64,000 nt of DNA from DATAUD01 sp036501665 (GTDB taxonomy: Bacteria > Verrucomicrobiota > Verrucomicrobiia > Limisphaerales > Palsa-1400): positions 1-64,000 of the forward strand of contig DASXZW010000084.1 of the NCBI GenBank assembly GCA_036501665.1, given 5' to 3'. The notes below the pieces were generated by a model. It made no database searches and was not told where the DNA came from. It saw only the letters and a program-made list of their open reading frames with translations. Position numbers and translations under genes: made by a program. Shown here piece by piece: positions 24,565 through 33,949 of this stretch. Position 1 is the first letter of the stretch, and every line of letters begins with the position of its first letter.

Positions 24565-27348
24565 TTGAGGTCAAAGATTTCTGCAAGTCCTGACTCGACC
24601 ATGATGGTCTTTTTGGCTGAACAGCGGCAAAGGTTGGCTGTCTTCCATATGGTGAGCCGGAACGACAGCAGTGCAAAGTGCCTTGGCGCATTTGAGGATG
24701 CGCAGCGTGGCTTATCAGGGAAGATTTATCCAAACTTCGAGGTAGGGGCGCCTCGCCGAGGCGCCCTTGGACGGCTCGGCGAGCCGTCCCTACCACAGGC
24801 CCTTGCAATCCTGGTTATTCTGTTTTTGGCGTTTCAAAGCGCGGTAGCTGCGCCGACTTTTAGCACTTCACTGGACAGAGATACGATAAGCCTCGGCGAA
24901 ACGGTCACTTTCACGATGACCTTTCAGGAATGCACGCCCAATGCCGACCCGCGCTTGCCTGCGATGTCTGGATTGGAATTTGCCGGCGGCGGGATGACCG
25001 AGCAGTTTTCGATTGTCAATGGCGCAGCGAGCCAGTCGAAAAGTTACACCTTTGAAGTTCGCCCAACGCGCCAGGGCGATTTCACCATTCCAGCGCTTTC
25101 AGCCGAAACGGACCAAGGCCGACTGGAAAGCCACGCGTTGCATCTCCGCGTCGTCAAAGGAAACATTCCGTCGGCCCCCGGCGTTCCAGATGTAGTGGTC
25201 GTTCGGCTCGTTTCAGCCACTAATACTGTTTACATAGGGGAGACCTTTCGTGTTGATCTCCAATGCTATTGGCTCGACAACGCAGGCAATTTCCAACTGC
25301 CGCAATTTTCGTCCGATGCCTTCATCATCGGAAATATTCCAAATCATCCCAACCATTCCAATTCACGCATTGGCAACGTCCCTTACAATTTATTTGATTT
25401 TCAAATCCCTGTTACTGCCACAAAACTCGGCAAACACCCACTCGGCCCCGCCACCTGGGGCCTTACCGTTTATACTGGCCAGCGAACATTCTTCGGATGG
25501 ACAGGCCAGCGTCCGGGAACCTTTACCAGCGATGCCCCGGAAATAAATGTCCTTCCAATTCCTACGATGGGCGCGCCTGCCGATTTTCACGGAGCCATTG
25601 GAAATTTTACCCTTGCCCAATGCGAAGCCGCGCCAACGTCCGTCGGCGTTGGCGACCCGATCACTTTAAAAGTGCGAATTGCCGGAGAAGGTTCCTTCGA
25701 CAACGTCACCCTGCCCGCCAGCCAGTCGGATTGGCGGGAATTTAAGACCTATTCGCCTAGCTCCAGATTTGAAAGCTCTGACCCCCTCCAAATCCAGGGT
25801 TCAAAATACTTTGAGCAAGTCATCACGCCGATCAACGCGCAGGTCGCGGAAATCCCGCCGTTTTCCTTCAGTTTTTTTGATCCGACCACCGGCAGTTTTC
25901 GCACACTGACTCATCCGGCCATCCCTCTCATCGTTCATCCCACTGCCGCCACGCCGCAACCCACCGTCATCGCTTCGGCAAACTCGCAGCAGGAGGAGCA
26001 ACAGCAAAATCACGACATCGTCCATATCAAGCCTCAACCAGGACGGCTCGCCGCAACTGCGCTTCCGCTAGTCCGGCAGCCAACATTTCTCGCGCTGCAA
26101 GCCCTTGCGCCGTTGGCGTGGATTTGCGCCGTCTTCTGGCGTCGAAGCAAGGAAAAGCTGGCCAACAACCCCCGAATGCGCCGCCAACGGGAAGTCGCGC
26201 GCCTCGTTCGCGAAGGCCTGGAAGAATTGCCGGGACTGGCCACCGCGAACGATGTTGATAAATTCTACTCTACAGTCCTGCGCCTGCTCCAGGAACAATT
26301 GGGCGAGCGTCTTGATATCTCCGCACCCGCAATCACGGAAGCGGCGCTGGCCGATTGCAAGGGACTCGATGCAACCGCCGCCAAATCGGTGCGCGAATTA
26401 TTCGAAGCTTGCGAGAAGTACCGTTACACCCCCGAACACACTTCGCAGGAATTGGCGTCGTTGATCCCAAAGGTGCGCAATGCGCTGGAAATTATCCAAA
26501 ATCTTCCCGCGCCCGCACCTGGACGGCGGCAAACTTTGGTGTCGGGCGCAATTGCTCTGGCGCTGCTTGCAAGTATTCTTTCCGCGCAGGCGCAACCAGC
26601 GCCCGATTTGAAGTTCAAAGCCGACAAGACGGCGCTGCTTGAGAATGCTCGCTCTGGGAAGGCGCAATCCCCAACCGCTTCGTTCGAGGCAGCAAACAAG
26701 GCTTACGAAGAAGGACATTACGCGGATGCGGCGGCGGCTTATCAAAACATGCTGGACCACGGCAGCATCTCATCAGCAGTTTATTTCAACGAGGGCAACG
26801 CATGGCTCAAGGCGGGCAAGCTCGGGCGCGCCATATTTTGTTATCTCCGTGCTGAAGAACTTGCGCCCCGCGATCCCGACATCCGCGCGAACCTGCAAAT
26901 CGCCCGAACTCAAGCAGGCGCAAACACCGCCGTATTGCCTGGAAACCGCTGGACGCGCTGGATTGGCCGTTTGACAATCAACGAATGGACGGCGGCGGCG
27001 TCGGTCAGCTTCGCCTGCTTTTTTCTTGTCCTCATGGCGCGTCAACTTTCGCCGCGATTCAGCAGTTCCAGCGGTGGCCTGGCCATTGCATTGGGAATCG
27101 TCTCCGTCTGGTTTTTTTCATGCCTCGGTCTGTCAATCGACCAGCGCTGGGGAGAGGAATCATCAATTGTCATCGTGCCGGAAGCCGTGGCGCGGCGCGG
27201 TCCGATGGATGAATCTCAAAGCGCCTTCACCGTCCACGACGGCGCGGAACTGGCAGTCCAGGCACATGACGGCGAATGGTTGCAAGTCAGCGGACCCTCG
27301 AGGGAAATCGGCTGGCTGCAACAAAAAGACGTCATGCTGTCGCCTTGA
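24565..27348 (+). CDS. BatD-like aerotolerance protein fused to TPR and SH3-like (BatE-type) modules
   Basis: Up to 927 residues; the true start is uncertain (TTG 24565, ATG 24601 or ATG 24649). The hydrophobic stretch 'ALAILVILFLAFQSAVAAP' (about residues 79-97) is the signal peptide, and the codons before it come partly from a palindromic repeat. BatD-type Ig-like domains run to about 480 ('DTISLGETVTFTMTF', 'VYIGETFRVDLQCYWLD'). A membrane helix, a helical cytosolic part ('DKFYSTVLRLLQEQLGERLDI'), another helix, a TPR-like region ('SFEAANKAYEEGHYADAAAAYQNMLD', 'FNEGNAWLKAGKLGRAIFCYLRAE'), two helices and an SH3-like end ('GAELAVQAHDGEWLQVSG') follow. Bat proteins support stress tolerance with MoxR and VWA partners, none of which is in the window. 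Confidence 0.82.
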   Translation: MRSKISASPDSTMMVFLAEQRQRLAVFHMVSRNDSSAKCLGAFEDAQRGLSGKIYPNFEVGAPRRGALGRLGEPSLPQALAILVILFLAFQSAVAAPTFSTSLDRDTISLGETVTFTMTFQECTPNADPRLPAMSGLEFAGGGMTEQFSIVNGAASQSKSYTFEVRPTRQGDFTIPALSAETDQGRLESHALHLRVVKGNIPSAPGVPDVVVVRLVSATNTVYIGETFRVDLQCYWLDNAGNFQLPQFSSDAFIIGNIPNHPNHSNSRIGNVPYNLFDFQIPVTATKLGKHPLGPATWGLTVYTGQRTFFGWTGQRPGTFTSDAPEINVLPIPTMGAPADFHGAIGNFTLAQCEAAPTSVGVGDPITLKVRIAGEGSFDNVTLPASQSDWREFKTYSPSSRFESSDPLQIQGSKYFEQVITPINAQVAEIPPFSFSFFDPTTGSFRTLTHPAIPLIVHPTAATPQPTVIASANSQQEEQQQNHDIVHIKPQPGRLAATALPLVRQPTFLALQALAPLAWICAVFWRRSKEKLANNPRMRRQREVARLVREGLEELPGLATANDVDKFYSTVLRLLQEQLGERLDISAPAITEAALADCKGLDATAAKSVRELFEACEKYRYTPEHTSQELASLIPKVRNALEIIQNLPAPAPGRRQTLVSGAIALALLASILSAQAQPAPDLKFKADKTALLENARSGKAQSPTASFEAANKAYEEGHYADAAAAYQNMLDHGSISSAVYFNEGNAWLKAGKLGRAIFCYLRAEELAPRDPDIRANLQIARTQAGANTAVLPGNRWTRWIGRLTINEWTAAASVSFACFFLVLMARQLSPRFSSSSGGLAIALGIVSVWFFSCLGLSIDQRWGEESSIVIVPEAVARRGPMDESQSAFTVHDGAELAVQAHDGEWLQVSGPSREIGWLQQKDVMLSP
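24741..24794. repeat. Double-hairpin palindromic unit inside the start of the BatD-like frame (copy C2)
   Basis: 54 bp bounded by GGTAGGG and CCCTACC, with stems GCGCCTC/GAGGCGC and GGACGGCTC/GAGCCGTCC. Its reverse complement matches the 15321-15374 unit except for a few positions. It is open in the BatD frame and would code for 'GAPRRGALGRLGEPSLP'. Confidence 0.85.
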
Positions 27349-27449
27349 CAGAGCCTCTCAAATCGCGACGCGCCGACAATCTTATTTTTATCCTGTCAAT
27401 TTCATGTTGTAAATGGTTGGCCGACCTGTTACACACAGCATACTTGCCA

Positions 27450-30400
27450 ATGAGAAAAGCATCATTTTTACCCTTGAAAACGAACCGCACTCTTCACGCT
27501 TCCCGCTGGACAACACGTATTGCCTTGATAGCCATAGGCTTACTACTGGCGCCGATTGCATGGTCCCTATCCTTCACTCCAGGAAAACCAATCGATCCAA
27601 CGCCGGTCGCGGGCAACGTCCTCAACCCGTCGATTGTCATCAACAATCTTAATCCGTCGAACATGTTCGTCGTCGCGGCCACTGACGCCGGGCCAGGTGT
27701 CAACCCGCTCGTTGTTTCGTATTCAACAAACAGTGGCAAAACGTGGACCACCAATATGATCGCCAACGGCGGCGATGGCTTGACGCCCGCGTACGGCTAC
27801 CCTTCGGCGGCATTTGATTCTTTGGGAAACCTTTACGTGGCGTATGAGCCTGCGGGCTTCGAGGGAATCGCCGTTGCCGTCAGCACAAACGGCGGTGTCA
27901 CCTTTACGCAACTTGCGAAACTATCTTCCTCGGATGCCACAGAGACCCCGCGCATCGCAGCAGGACCAGCAAGCGTGCCCGGCTCCGTCTGGCTCGTTTA
28001 TAAGGATTACAGTCTTCCCGGCACGCCGTTGGTCGCGCACGGGATGCAGGCGACTGCCATCGGAACCAACAACCAATTTGGCCCGCCGATCATTATTCAA
28101 GATACGGCGCTTGGTGGTTTTCCAGATATTGCCGTCGGACCTCAAGGCCAGGTCATGGTGGCGTACCAGGACAACATTACAAATTCGGACCCGGCCAACA
28201 TCTACGTCAATGTCAATACAAATGCCTTTGGAACCAACGGCTTTGGCCCGCCCATTCAGGTGGCCTTGTCCGCCGTCGGAGGCAAGACCTACATCCCCGC
28301 CCAATCGACTGGCATCGGCATCAACGCCACCCCGGGAGTTGCCTTCGATTGCGACCCATACAGCTCATTCTATGGGAAGGCTTATGTCATCTTCACGGCC
28401 CTGAATAATTCGACCCAGCGAATTGGCCTGTGTTCTTCGACGAACAACGGGGCCTCATGGAGCCCAACAGAATATGTCGAAGACGACACCTCGGGCAACA
28501 GCCATTTCATGCCGCGGGTTGCTGTGGATCCAATCACTGGAATCGTGGCGGCTTCCTGGTTCGATTGCCGGAATGATTTGGGCCCCGCGTCACAAACCGT
28601 AAGCGAGACCGTGACATCGCAAGTTGAGATCATGCATTTGGCCAACGTTTCAAACATCGTATGGCAAGTTAATGGCACCATCGTTGGTCTGGACATTGAA
28701 ACAAACATGATTGATGCCACGACTTACAGCATCACCATTTCCGGAAACAACCTCACGGGAACGATTATTTCCAATAACAACACGAACATTATTTACGTTA
28801 CTACGCGGACACGACCCTTCATCACTTTTAACTTGGAAGGAGAAACGGGGACCAACGCGGGCAGCACCAATACGACATTTATGGTGACGCTCAACGACTT
28901 CTTCCCGGATGCCTATACTTCCGGCAAGGTTGCAAATGAGGAGCCCGTCGCTTACTCCACAATCAGCCTTGACGGCGGCGCCACATTCCTGGCAGATCAG
29001 CAGGCTGTTTCGGCCGCGATCCAGATAAATCCGAACTCGTTGGTGAACCCTCCTGTTTTCGGCTATGGTTCGTATGTTTCCAATTCCGCAAGCCCCCTTG
29101 GTTTCGGAAATTATACCGGCCTGGCTTTTTATGCCGGACAATTTTTCCCTGCGTGGGCGGACAATGCTGATATCGGTCTGACCAATCCCAATGGACCCAA
29201 CAGCACTTTCAACATCACTATCTCAGACTTGGTGATTCCGATCACGGATTTGACCGTAATCGTGTCCAATACGCCCAATCCCATCCTCGCCGATGGCGCA
29301 ATAGCCTTTACCATTACGGCGTTCAATAACGGCCCGCTGGCTTCGGACTGTGTTATTACCGATACGCTGCCTGAAAATGTCACCTTCGAGTCAGCCGTGC
29401 CCTCCCTCGGCGCAACCTATTCCATCACCGGCCAACAATTCGTACTGACCATCCCTTCCATTCCCGCTCTGGGCTCGGCCTCCGCCCTTGTGCTATGCAC
29501 GGCCAGTGGATCTGGTTTCGGCACAAACATCGCCACCATCGAAGGTCCGCTGACTGACCCTCGCCCATTTAACAACACCAACATCCTTTTCTTAACGTTT
29601 GTGGGTGAGGATTTGGGCTTGTCCGCTTCGATTTCGGAAACCAATGTCTTCGGTGGCCAGGTGGTTTCCAACGTGCTTTCCATCACGAATAACGGCCCCT
29701 CGGCAAATGGAGACATCATCGTGTCAAACGTCTTTTCCTCCAATTGGGGACTGCTGACAGTACTCTCCCCTGGCTGGTCTTCCTCGCCTAACGCCGTGAG
29801 CCCGGGAACTTATTCAGTAAAGAACAACGTAATGCTGCTGAATGTCGGCGTGATTCCTACCAATGGATTTTCCAATATCGTCGTCGCAGCGACAGCCCTG
29901 GCAACCTCGCCGACGGGCACGATAGACTCCACAGTCTCGAGTCTTGGCTTTGATCCTGACCCGACCAATAACTCGGCCAGTTTCTCTGTTGCGATGACGG
30001 CCGAAACAATTGGAGCAAGCCTTACCGCTGGTCCGTCTCAAGTGGGCGTTCCGACGACATTTTCTGTGACGGTCACAAACTTTGGCCCTTCCCCGTTTGG
30101 CTCCATCACGATCAGCAATATCTTCCCGAAGAGCTTCGGAACGATCAGCGTTGTTTCCTCCAATACTGCGACGATCGTCAGCAATTTGCTGGTCATTCCG
30201 CTGGGTCAGCTCGGCAGCAACGAATCGACGACCGTGGTTTTCACGGCGGTTCCCCAAAGTGTCGGAACTGTCACGGATAAGGCAATCATCTCCTGTTTCG
30301 ATTCTGCTCCAACTGTGATCGAGAGCGTCGTCCTTTCGCCAACCGCCCCTCCCTCGCCCATCGAAAATTTCAAGGTATTGCCTGGCTCCAGCGGCGCTTT

Positions 30401-31406
30401 GCTGGTTTGGGACACTCCAGTGCCGGCCACGGTCCAGGTGGACTACGGCACGACTCCCGCCTACGGCAGCTTTTCCTCGCTGAGCGCCCCATCGCTGCAC
30501 CATGTTGTTCTATTGTCAGGTTTGGCGCGCGGATCGAATTACTATTTCAACGCGATCTCGATGGAAGGCGGCCTTTTGTATGTCACGAACGGAACATTTC
30601 CCACTGTCAACAGTTTGATTCTCGGAACGCAGGATGCCACTTACACCGGTTCCTGGACGGAGATTAATTCCGGGGCTGGAATCTTTGGCGGCTACTACTT
30701 CTCCGCCGATACGACCGCCGGAAATCCCACCGCCTCCGCGACTTTCACGCCAATGATCTCGACGTCGGGAAAATATGACGTTTCGATCTGGTATCCTCTA
30801 AGCACGGCATTCGCCACAAACACGCCGGTCTTCGTTTCCGGCGGGACGAATGAAATATTTACGAACGTCAATGAATCCGTGAACGGTGGAAGTTGGCAGG
30901 CTTTGGCATCGGGCATGTATTTCGCTGTCGGCGCAAGTGGCAATGTCGTTATCAAGAACAACACAGGTTCCACCAACAACGCTGTCGCGGCCAATGGCAT
31001 GCGCTGGGATTACTCTGTTTCGCAGGACAACCCTGGCAACGGCGGGGTGCCCCAATGGTGGTCTTCAGGCTTCTTTGGAACGAACAACGTCTCCGGGTCT
31101 GAAGACTCCGATGGCGACGGCTATTCCAATTACGCCGAATATGTTTTCGGGACCGACCCCACCGATCCGGCTTCGAGGTTGAATTTCGCTGTCACCCCGA
31201 TCGCTGGGAACCTAATCTCGGTAACATTCTCGCCCTATCAAAGCGGGCGCGCATACCAATTATTGACATCCACGGAGCTAACCTCGTGGCTGGCGTTAAC
31301 CAACCAGCCCACAGTCGATACCAACGGCATCGCAACCTTCACGGTTTCGAGGTCGGGCGTCGCCAACTCCATTTTCTACCGGCTCTCGGCGACGATCACG
31401 CAGTGA
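27450..31406 (+). CDS. Giant secreted protein with sialidase-like propeller, DUF11 repeats and golvesin-like domain
   Basis: About 1318 residues from the ATG at 27450. Signal peptide at about 15-41 ('TTRIALIAIGLLLAPIAWS'). N-terminal 380 residues show BNR/sialidase-like repeats ('SYSTNSGKTWT', 'VAVSTNGGVTF', 'SSTNNGASWS'). Three DUF11-type repeats follow ('DLTVIVSNTPNPILADGAIAFTITAFNNGPLASDCVITDTLPENV', then two more), then a fibronectin-like stretch, a golvesin/xanthan-lyase-like domain ('TQDATYTGSWTEI...GYYFSADTTAG') and a C-terminal calcium-binding-like 'SEDSDGDGYSNYAEYVFGTDPTDP' with a small tail domain. No LPXTG or autotransporter barrel was seen; C-terminal sorting is probable. Role: surface adhesion or polymer binding, inferred. 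Confidence 0.82.
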   Translation: MRKASFLPLKTNRTLHASRWTTRIALIAIGLLLAPIAWSLSFTPGKPIDPTPVAGNVLNPSIVINNLNPSNMFVVAATDAGPGVNPLVVSYSTNSGKTWTTNMIANGGDGLTPAYGYPSAAFDSLGNLYVAYEPAGFEGIAVAVSTNGGVTFTQLAKLSSSDATETPRIAAGPASVPGSVWLVYKDYSLPGTPLVAHGMQATAIGTNNQFGPPIIIQDTALGGFPDIAVGPQGQVMVAYQDNITNSDPANIYVNVNTNAFGTNGFGPPIQVALSAVGGKTYIPAQSTGIGINATPGVAFDCDPYSSFYGKAYVIFTALNNSTQRIGLCSSTNNGASWSPTEYVEDDTSGNSHFMPRVAVDPITGIVAASWFDCRNDLGPASQTVSETVTSQVEIMHLANVSNIVWQVNGTIVGLDIETNMIDATTYSITISGNNLTGTIISNNNTNIIYVTTRTRPFITFNLEGETGTNAGSTNTTFMVTLNDFFPDAYTSGKVANEEPVAYSTISLDGGATFLADQQAVSAAIQINPNSLVNPPVFGYGSYVSNSASPLGFGNYTGLAFYAGQFFPAWADNADIGLTNPNGPNSTFNITISDLVIPITDLTVIVSNTPNPILADGAIAFTITAFNNGPLASDCVITDTLPENVTFESAVPSLGATYSITGQQFVLTIPSIPALGSASALVLCTASGSGFGTNIATIEGPLTDPRPFNNTNILFLTFVGEDLGLSASISETNVFGGQVVSNVLSITNNGPSANGDIIVSNVFSSNWGLLTVLSPGWSSSPNAVSPGTYSVKNNVMLLNVGVIPTNGFSNIVVAATALATSPTGTIDSTVSSLGFDPDPTNNSASFSVAMTAETIGASLTAGPSQVGVPTTFSVTVTNFGPSPFGSITISNIFPKSFGTISVVSSNTATIVSNLLVIPLGQLGSNESTTVVFTAVPQSVGTVTDKAIISCFDSAPTVIESVVLSPTAPPSPIENFKVLPGSSGALLVWDTPVPATVQVDYGTTPAYGSFSSLSAPSLHHVVLLSGLARGSNYYFNAISMEGGLLYVTNGTFPTVNSLILGTQDATYTGSWTEINSGAGIFGGYYFSADTTAGNPTASATFTPMISTSGKYDVSIWYPLSTAFATNTPVFVSGGTNEIFTNVNESVNGGSWQALASGMYFAVGASGNVVIKNNTGSTNNAVAANGMRWDYSVSQDNPGNGGVPQWWSSGFFGTNNVSGSEDSDGDGYSNYAEYVFGTDPTDPASRLNFAVTPIAGNLISVTFSPYQSGRAYQLLTSTELTSWLALTNQPTVDTNGIATFTVSRSGVANSIFYRLSATITQ

Positions 31407-31452
31407 TGCGGGGCTTGCGGGCGCAGCAACTCTATTTTCAAGTTTCGACGGA

Positions 31453-31484
31453 GCGCGGTTGAAAAGACCGCGCTTCATTGTTAT
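31453..31484 (+). terminator. Hairpin between the giant surface protein and the DnaJ-like gene
   Basis: AGCGCGGT / TGAAAAG / ACCGCGCT followed by TTCATTGTT. A perfect 8-bp stem; the T tract is weak, so partial termination or mRNA end protection is possible. Confidence 0.5.
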
Positions 31485-31496
31485 GTATGAAGCCGT

Positions 31497-32519
31497 ATGG
31501 CGGTCGAATTCAAAGACTATTACAAAACCCTGGGCGTGGACCGCAAGGCCAGCCACGACGATATCCGCAAAGCCTTTCGGAGATTGGCCCGCGAATATCA
31601 CCCTGATGTCGCGAAGGACAAAAAGCGCGCCGAGGAAAAATTCAAGGAGATCAACGAGGCTTACGAAGTCCTCGGCGACGCCGAAAAGCGCAAGAAGTAC
31701 GACGATTTAGGCACCGACTGGAAAAGTGGCTTTGTGCCGCATGGCCAACCCGGAGGCGGGCGCGGCGCATACCAATCCTACCAATACAGCGGCGGAACCG
31801 GGGACGAAGGATTTGAATTTGGCGGCACCGGGTTTAGTGATTTTTTTGAGCGATTCTTTGGCGCGACGGCCAATCGCGGGGGCGGTGGCTTTCCCCGCGA
31901 AGAAACCGAAAAGGGCCGCGATGTCGAAGGCGTTATCATGGTGACTCTCGAAGAAGCCTTGCGCGGTTCAGTCCGTTCCGTGACCATCCGGCGGAACGCG
32001 GTTTGCGAAGAATGCCACGGCACAGGAACCAAGGGACGGGGAGTTTGCCCTGTTTGCCACGGGGGCGGCCAAATTACCGTCACGCAGGAGCACAAAGTAA
32101 AAATCCCGCCTGGAGTTCGCGACGGCCAGCAATTGCGCCTCAGCGGAAAAGGCGAGCCAGGCACAGGCGGCGGGCCGGCGGGCGATCTTTATTTGCGCGT
32201 GCGCATGGCCAGTCACCCCGATTTTCGCGTCGAAGGCGGCGATCTTTATTACGACCTTGACCTCGCGCCGTGGGAAGCGGCGTTGGGAGCAAGCATTTCA
32301 GTGCCCACTCTGACGGGACCGGTGAGCATCAAGATTCCGCCCGGAACGCAAAACGGCCATCGGTTGCGGATCAAGGCCCGCGGATTGCCCGGTCGCGAAG
32401 TTGAAAAAGGCGATCTTTACGTAGTGGCGCGCGTCCAGGTGCCGAAGGAAAGCACCGACGCCGAGAAAAAATTATGGGAGCAACTGGCGTCCGAATCTCA
32501 ATTTAATCCGAGGAGCTAA
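31497..32519 (+). CDS. DnaJ-family co-chaperone with a half zinc finger
   Basis: 340 residues. J domain 1-70 with HPD ('AREYHPDVAKDKK'), then a Gly/Phe-rich linker (80-140, 'DEGFEFGGTGFSDFFERFFGA'), and the DnaJ C-terminal substrate-binding domains to 335 ('VTLEEALRGSVRSVTI', 'KIPPGVRDGQQLRLSGKGEPG', 'VKIPPGTQNGHRLRIKARGLPG'-like). Full DnaJ has four CxxCxGxG motifs and CbpA none. Here only two are present, CEECHGTG and CPVCHGGG, enough for a single zinc site. It stimulates DnaK ATPase and delivers substrates. No dnaK or grpE is adjacent; a GrpE-like membrane protein is 20 kb away. Confidence 0.9.
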   Translation: MAVEFKDYYKTLGVDRKASHDDIRKAFRRLAREYHPDVAKDKKRAEEKFKEINEAYEVLGDAEKRKKYDDLGTDWKSGFVPHGQPGGGRGAYQSYQYSGGTGDEGFEFGGTGFSDFFERFFGATANRGGGGFPREETEKGRDVEGVIMVTLEEALRGSVRSVTIRRNAVCEECHGTGTKGRGVCPVCHGGGQITVTQEHKVKIPPGVRDGQQLRLSGKGEPGTGGGPAGDLYLRVRMASHPDFRVEGGDLYYDLDLAPWEAALGASISVPTLTGPVSIKIPPGTQNGHRLRIKARGLPGREVEKGDLYVVARVQVPKESTDAEKKLWEQLASESQFNPRS

Positions 32520-32539
32520 TCATCTATTTCAGCAGAACA

Positions 32540-32600
32540 GTCCCGTCGGGGACGGCCTGTATTTAGAAATAATTGAAATGAAACAAAGCTCCGTAGGAGC
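32540..32600. repeat. Two short hairpins in the convergent gap between the DnaJ-like and TatD genes
   Basis: GTCCC/GTCG/GGGAC at 32540-32553 and GCTCC/GTA/GGAGC at 32588-32600. They may be a bidirectional terminator region or short repeats; no long T run is present. Confidence 0.45.
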
Positions 32601-32641
32601 GGCCCGGAAGTTACAGAACGCCCCTATCAACGCGCTTGCGA

Positions 32642-33433
32642 TCATTCAAATAAGCGGAGAAAATTTCCTTCAACCCGTGACGCCAGCGCCTCCGGCGTTT
32701 CACCGAGCCACTCGGACACAAACTCATACACGGCGGCCAGGTTCGCCGGATGATTGATGGGCTTTCCCGCCGAGTCAAGCAAAGGAAAGTGATTCCGTTC
32801 GTTCGGCAGTGGCTGATCCGGCGCGTCCGTTTCAATTAAAAGCCGATCTCGCGGCACGCTTCGGAAGATTTCGCGCTGGCGGAGCTTTTTTTCCTGCGCG
32901 TAATATCCGGGAAAAGAAAAATATGCGCCCAGCTTAACGAAGTCGGGAATCATCTCGACCGAACCGCCATACGAGTGCAACAAGAAGCCGCGCTTCGAAA
33001 CAGGGCCGCGCTGAAGAATCGAAAGCAGCAAACCCCACGCCTGGATGCAATGAATGCTCACTGGCAATTCCCGCTCGGCGGCAAGGCGCAACTGCCACTC
33101 AAAAACCTCCTGCTGTTGCGCGATGTCATGGTCTTTGATCCATCGGTCCAGTCCAACTTCGCCGACCGCAGAGGGAACCTGATTTAGGAATTCGACTAAT
33201 CGCTCCCGCCATTCAGAAGTTCGCTCCTTCACATACCAAGGGTGATAGCCGAACGACGGCAAAACTTCGGGAAATTCCCGCGCCAATTTCAAAACCTCCG
33301 GCCAATCCTCCTCGCACGATCCATTGACAACCATCCTCGTGATGGGAATTGCCCGCACAGCCGCAATCACGCCGTCCAAATGCGGTCGCAGCCGATCATC
33401 CTGCAAATGATTATGCGCGTCGTAGAATTTCAT
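32642..33433 (-). CDS. TatD-family metal-dependent hydrolase
   Basis: 263 residues. 'FYDAHNHLQDDRL' gives the HxH metal motif; 'VGEVGLDRWIKD' the bridging Glu; 'PVSIHCIQAWG' and 'LLHSYGG' the later histidines; 'LLIETDAPDQPLP' the final Asp. TatD-family enzymes are amidohydrolase-fold 3'-5' exonucleases or deoxyribonucleases in DNA repair. The start ATG overlaps the stop of the SufE-like gene by four bases. Confidence 0.88.
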   Translation of the reverse strand: MKFYDAHNHLQDDRLRPHLDGVIAAVRAIPITRMVVNGSCEEDWPEVLKLAREFPEVLPSFGYHPWYVKERTSEWRERLVEFLNQVPSAVGEVGLDRWIKDHDIAQQQEVFEWQLRLAAERELPVSIHCIQAWGLLLSILQRGPVSKRGFLLHSYGGSVEMIPDFVKLGAYFSFPGYYAQEKKLRQREIFRSVPRDRLLIETDAPDQPLPNERNHFPLLDSAGKPINHPANLAAVYEFVSEWLGETPEALASRVEGNFLRLFE

Positions 33434-33846
33434 TTGTCGATCTGCGCGCGGGCAAATGTTTCAATGCTGCTCCAGATGCGCGCCAGTCCATTGCGCCGGT
33501 TTGGCGTCAAATGTTGAGTGATGCCGAATTTTTCCAGAAACGCGGGCGGCGTCTGAGTGATTTCCTTTGGCATTTGCCCGCTGTAAAAGTCGCACAGCAG
33601 AACGGCAATTCCTTTGACAATCGCTGAATCGGAGTCCGCTTTGAAATAACACCGCCCCTCCTTCATTTCCGAGACAAACCAAACTTTCGCGAGGCATCCC
33701 GCCACACGGAAAGCCTCCGCCCTCAATGCCGCATCGAACGACCCCGCCTCGCGTCCACGCCCAACGATGTACGCCAACCGATCCTGCGCATTCGGGAATG
33801 CCCCAAGCACTTTCGCCATCTCCGCCTGTTTTTCGCCAATAGTCAC
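33430..33846 (-). CDS. SufE-like sulfur acceptor for Fe-S assembly
   Basis: About 138 residues from a GTG: 'TIGEKQAEMAKVLGAFPNAQDRLAYIVGRGR' is the SufE N-terminus, followed by the active-loop region 'RVAGCLAKVWFVSEMKEGRCYFKADSDSAIVKGIAVLLCDFYSG'. The Cys in 'GCLAKVW' is the sulfur-accepting residue that takes persulfide from SufS. The GTG is chosen because the family begins 'xTIEEKQAE'; a longer frame runs back into the divergent dprA gene. It is coupled to tatD. No suf operon is in the window. Confidence 0.85.
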   Translation of the reverse strand: MTIGEKQAEMAKVLGAFPNAQDRLAYIVGRGREAGSFDAALRAEAFRVAGCLAKVWFVSEMKEGRCYFKADSDSAIVKGIAVLLCDFYSGQMPKEITQTPPAFLEKFGITQHLTPNRRNGLARIWSSIETFARAQIDK

Positions 33847-33949
33847 TTCCGCAAAAACATATTGCGGAACCGGCCAACTTCCAAAGAAACTTCGCCGTTC
33901 GCAAAATCTTAAGCTTGCCGCAACGGCAAAAAAGAAGTCTTCTCGGCCA

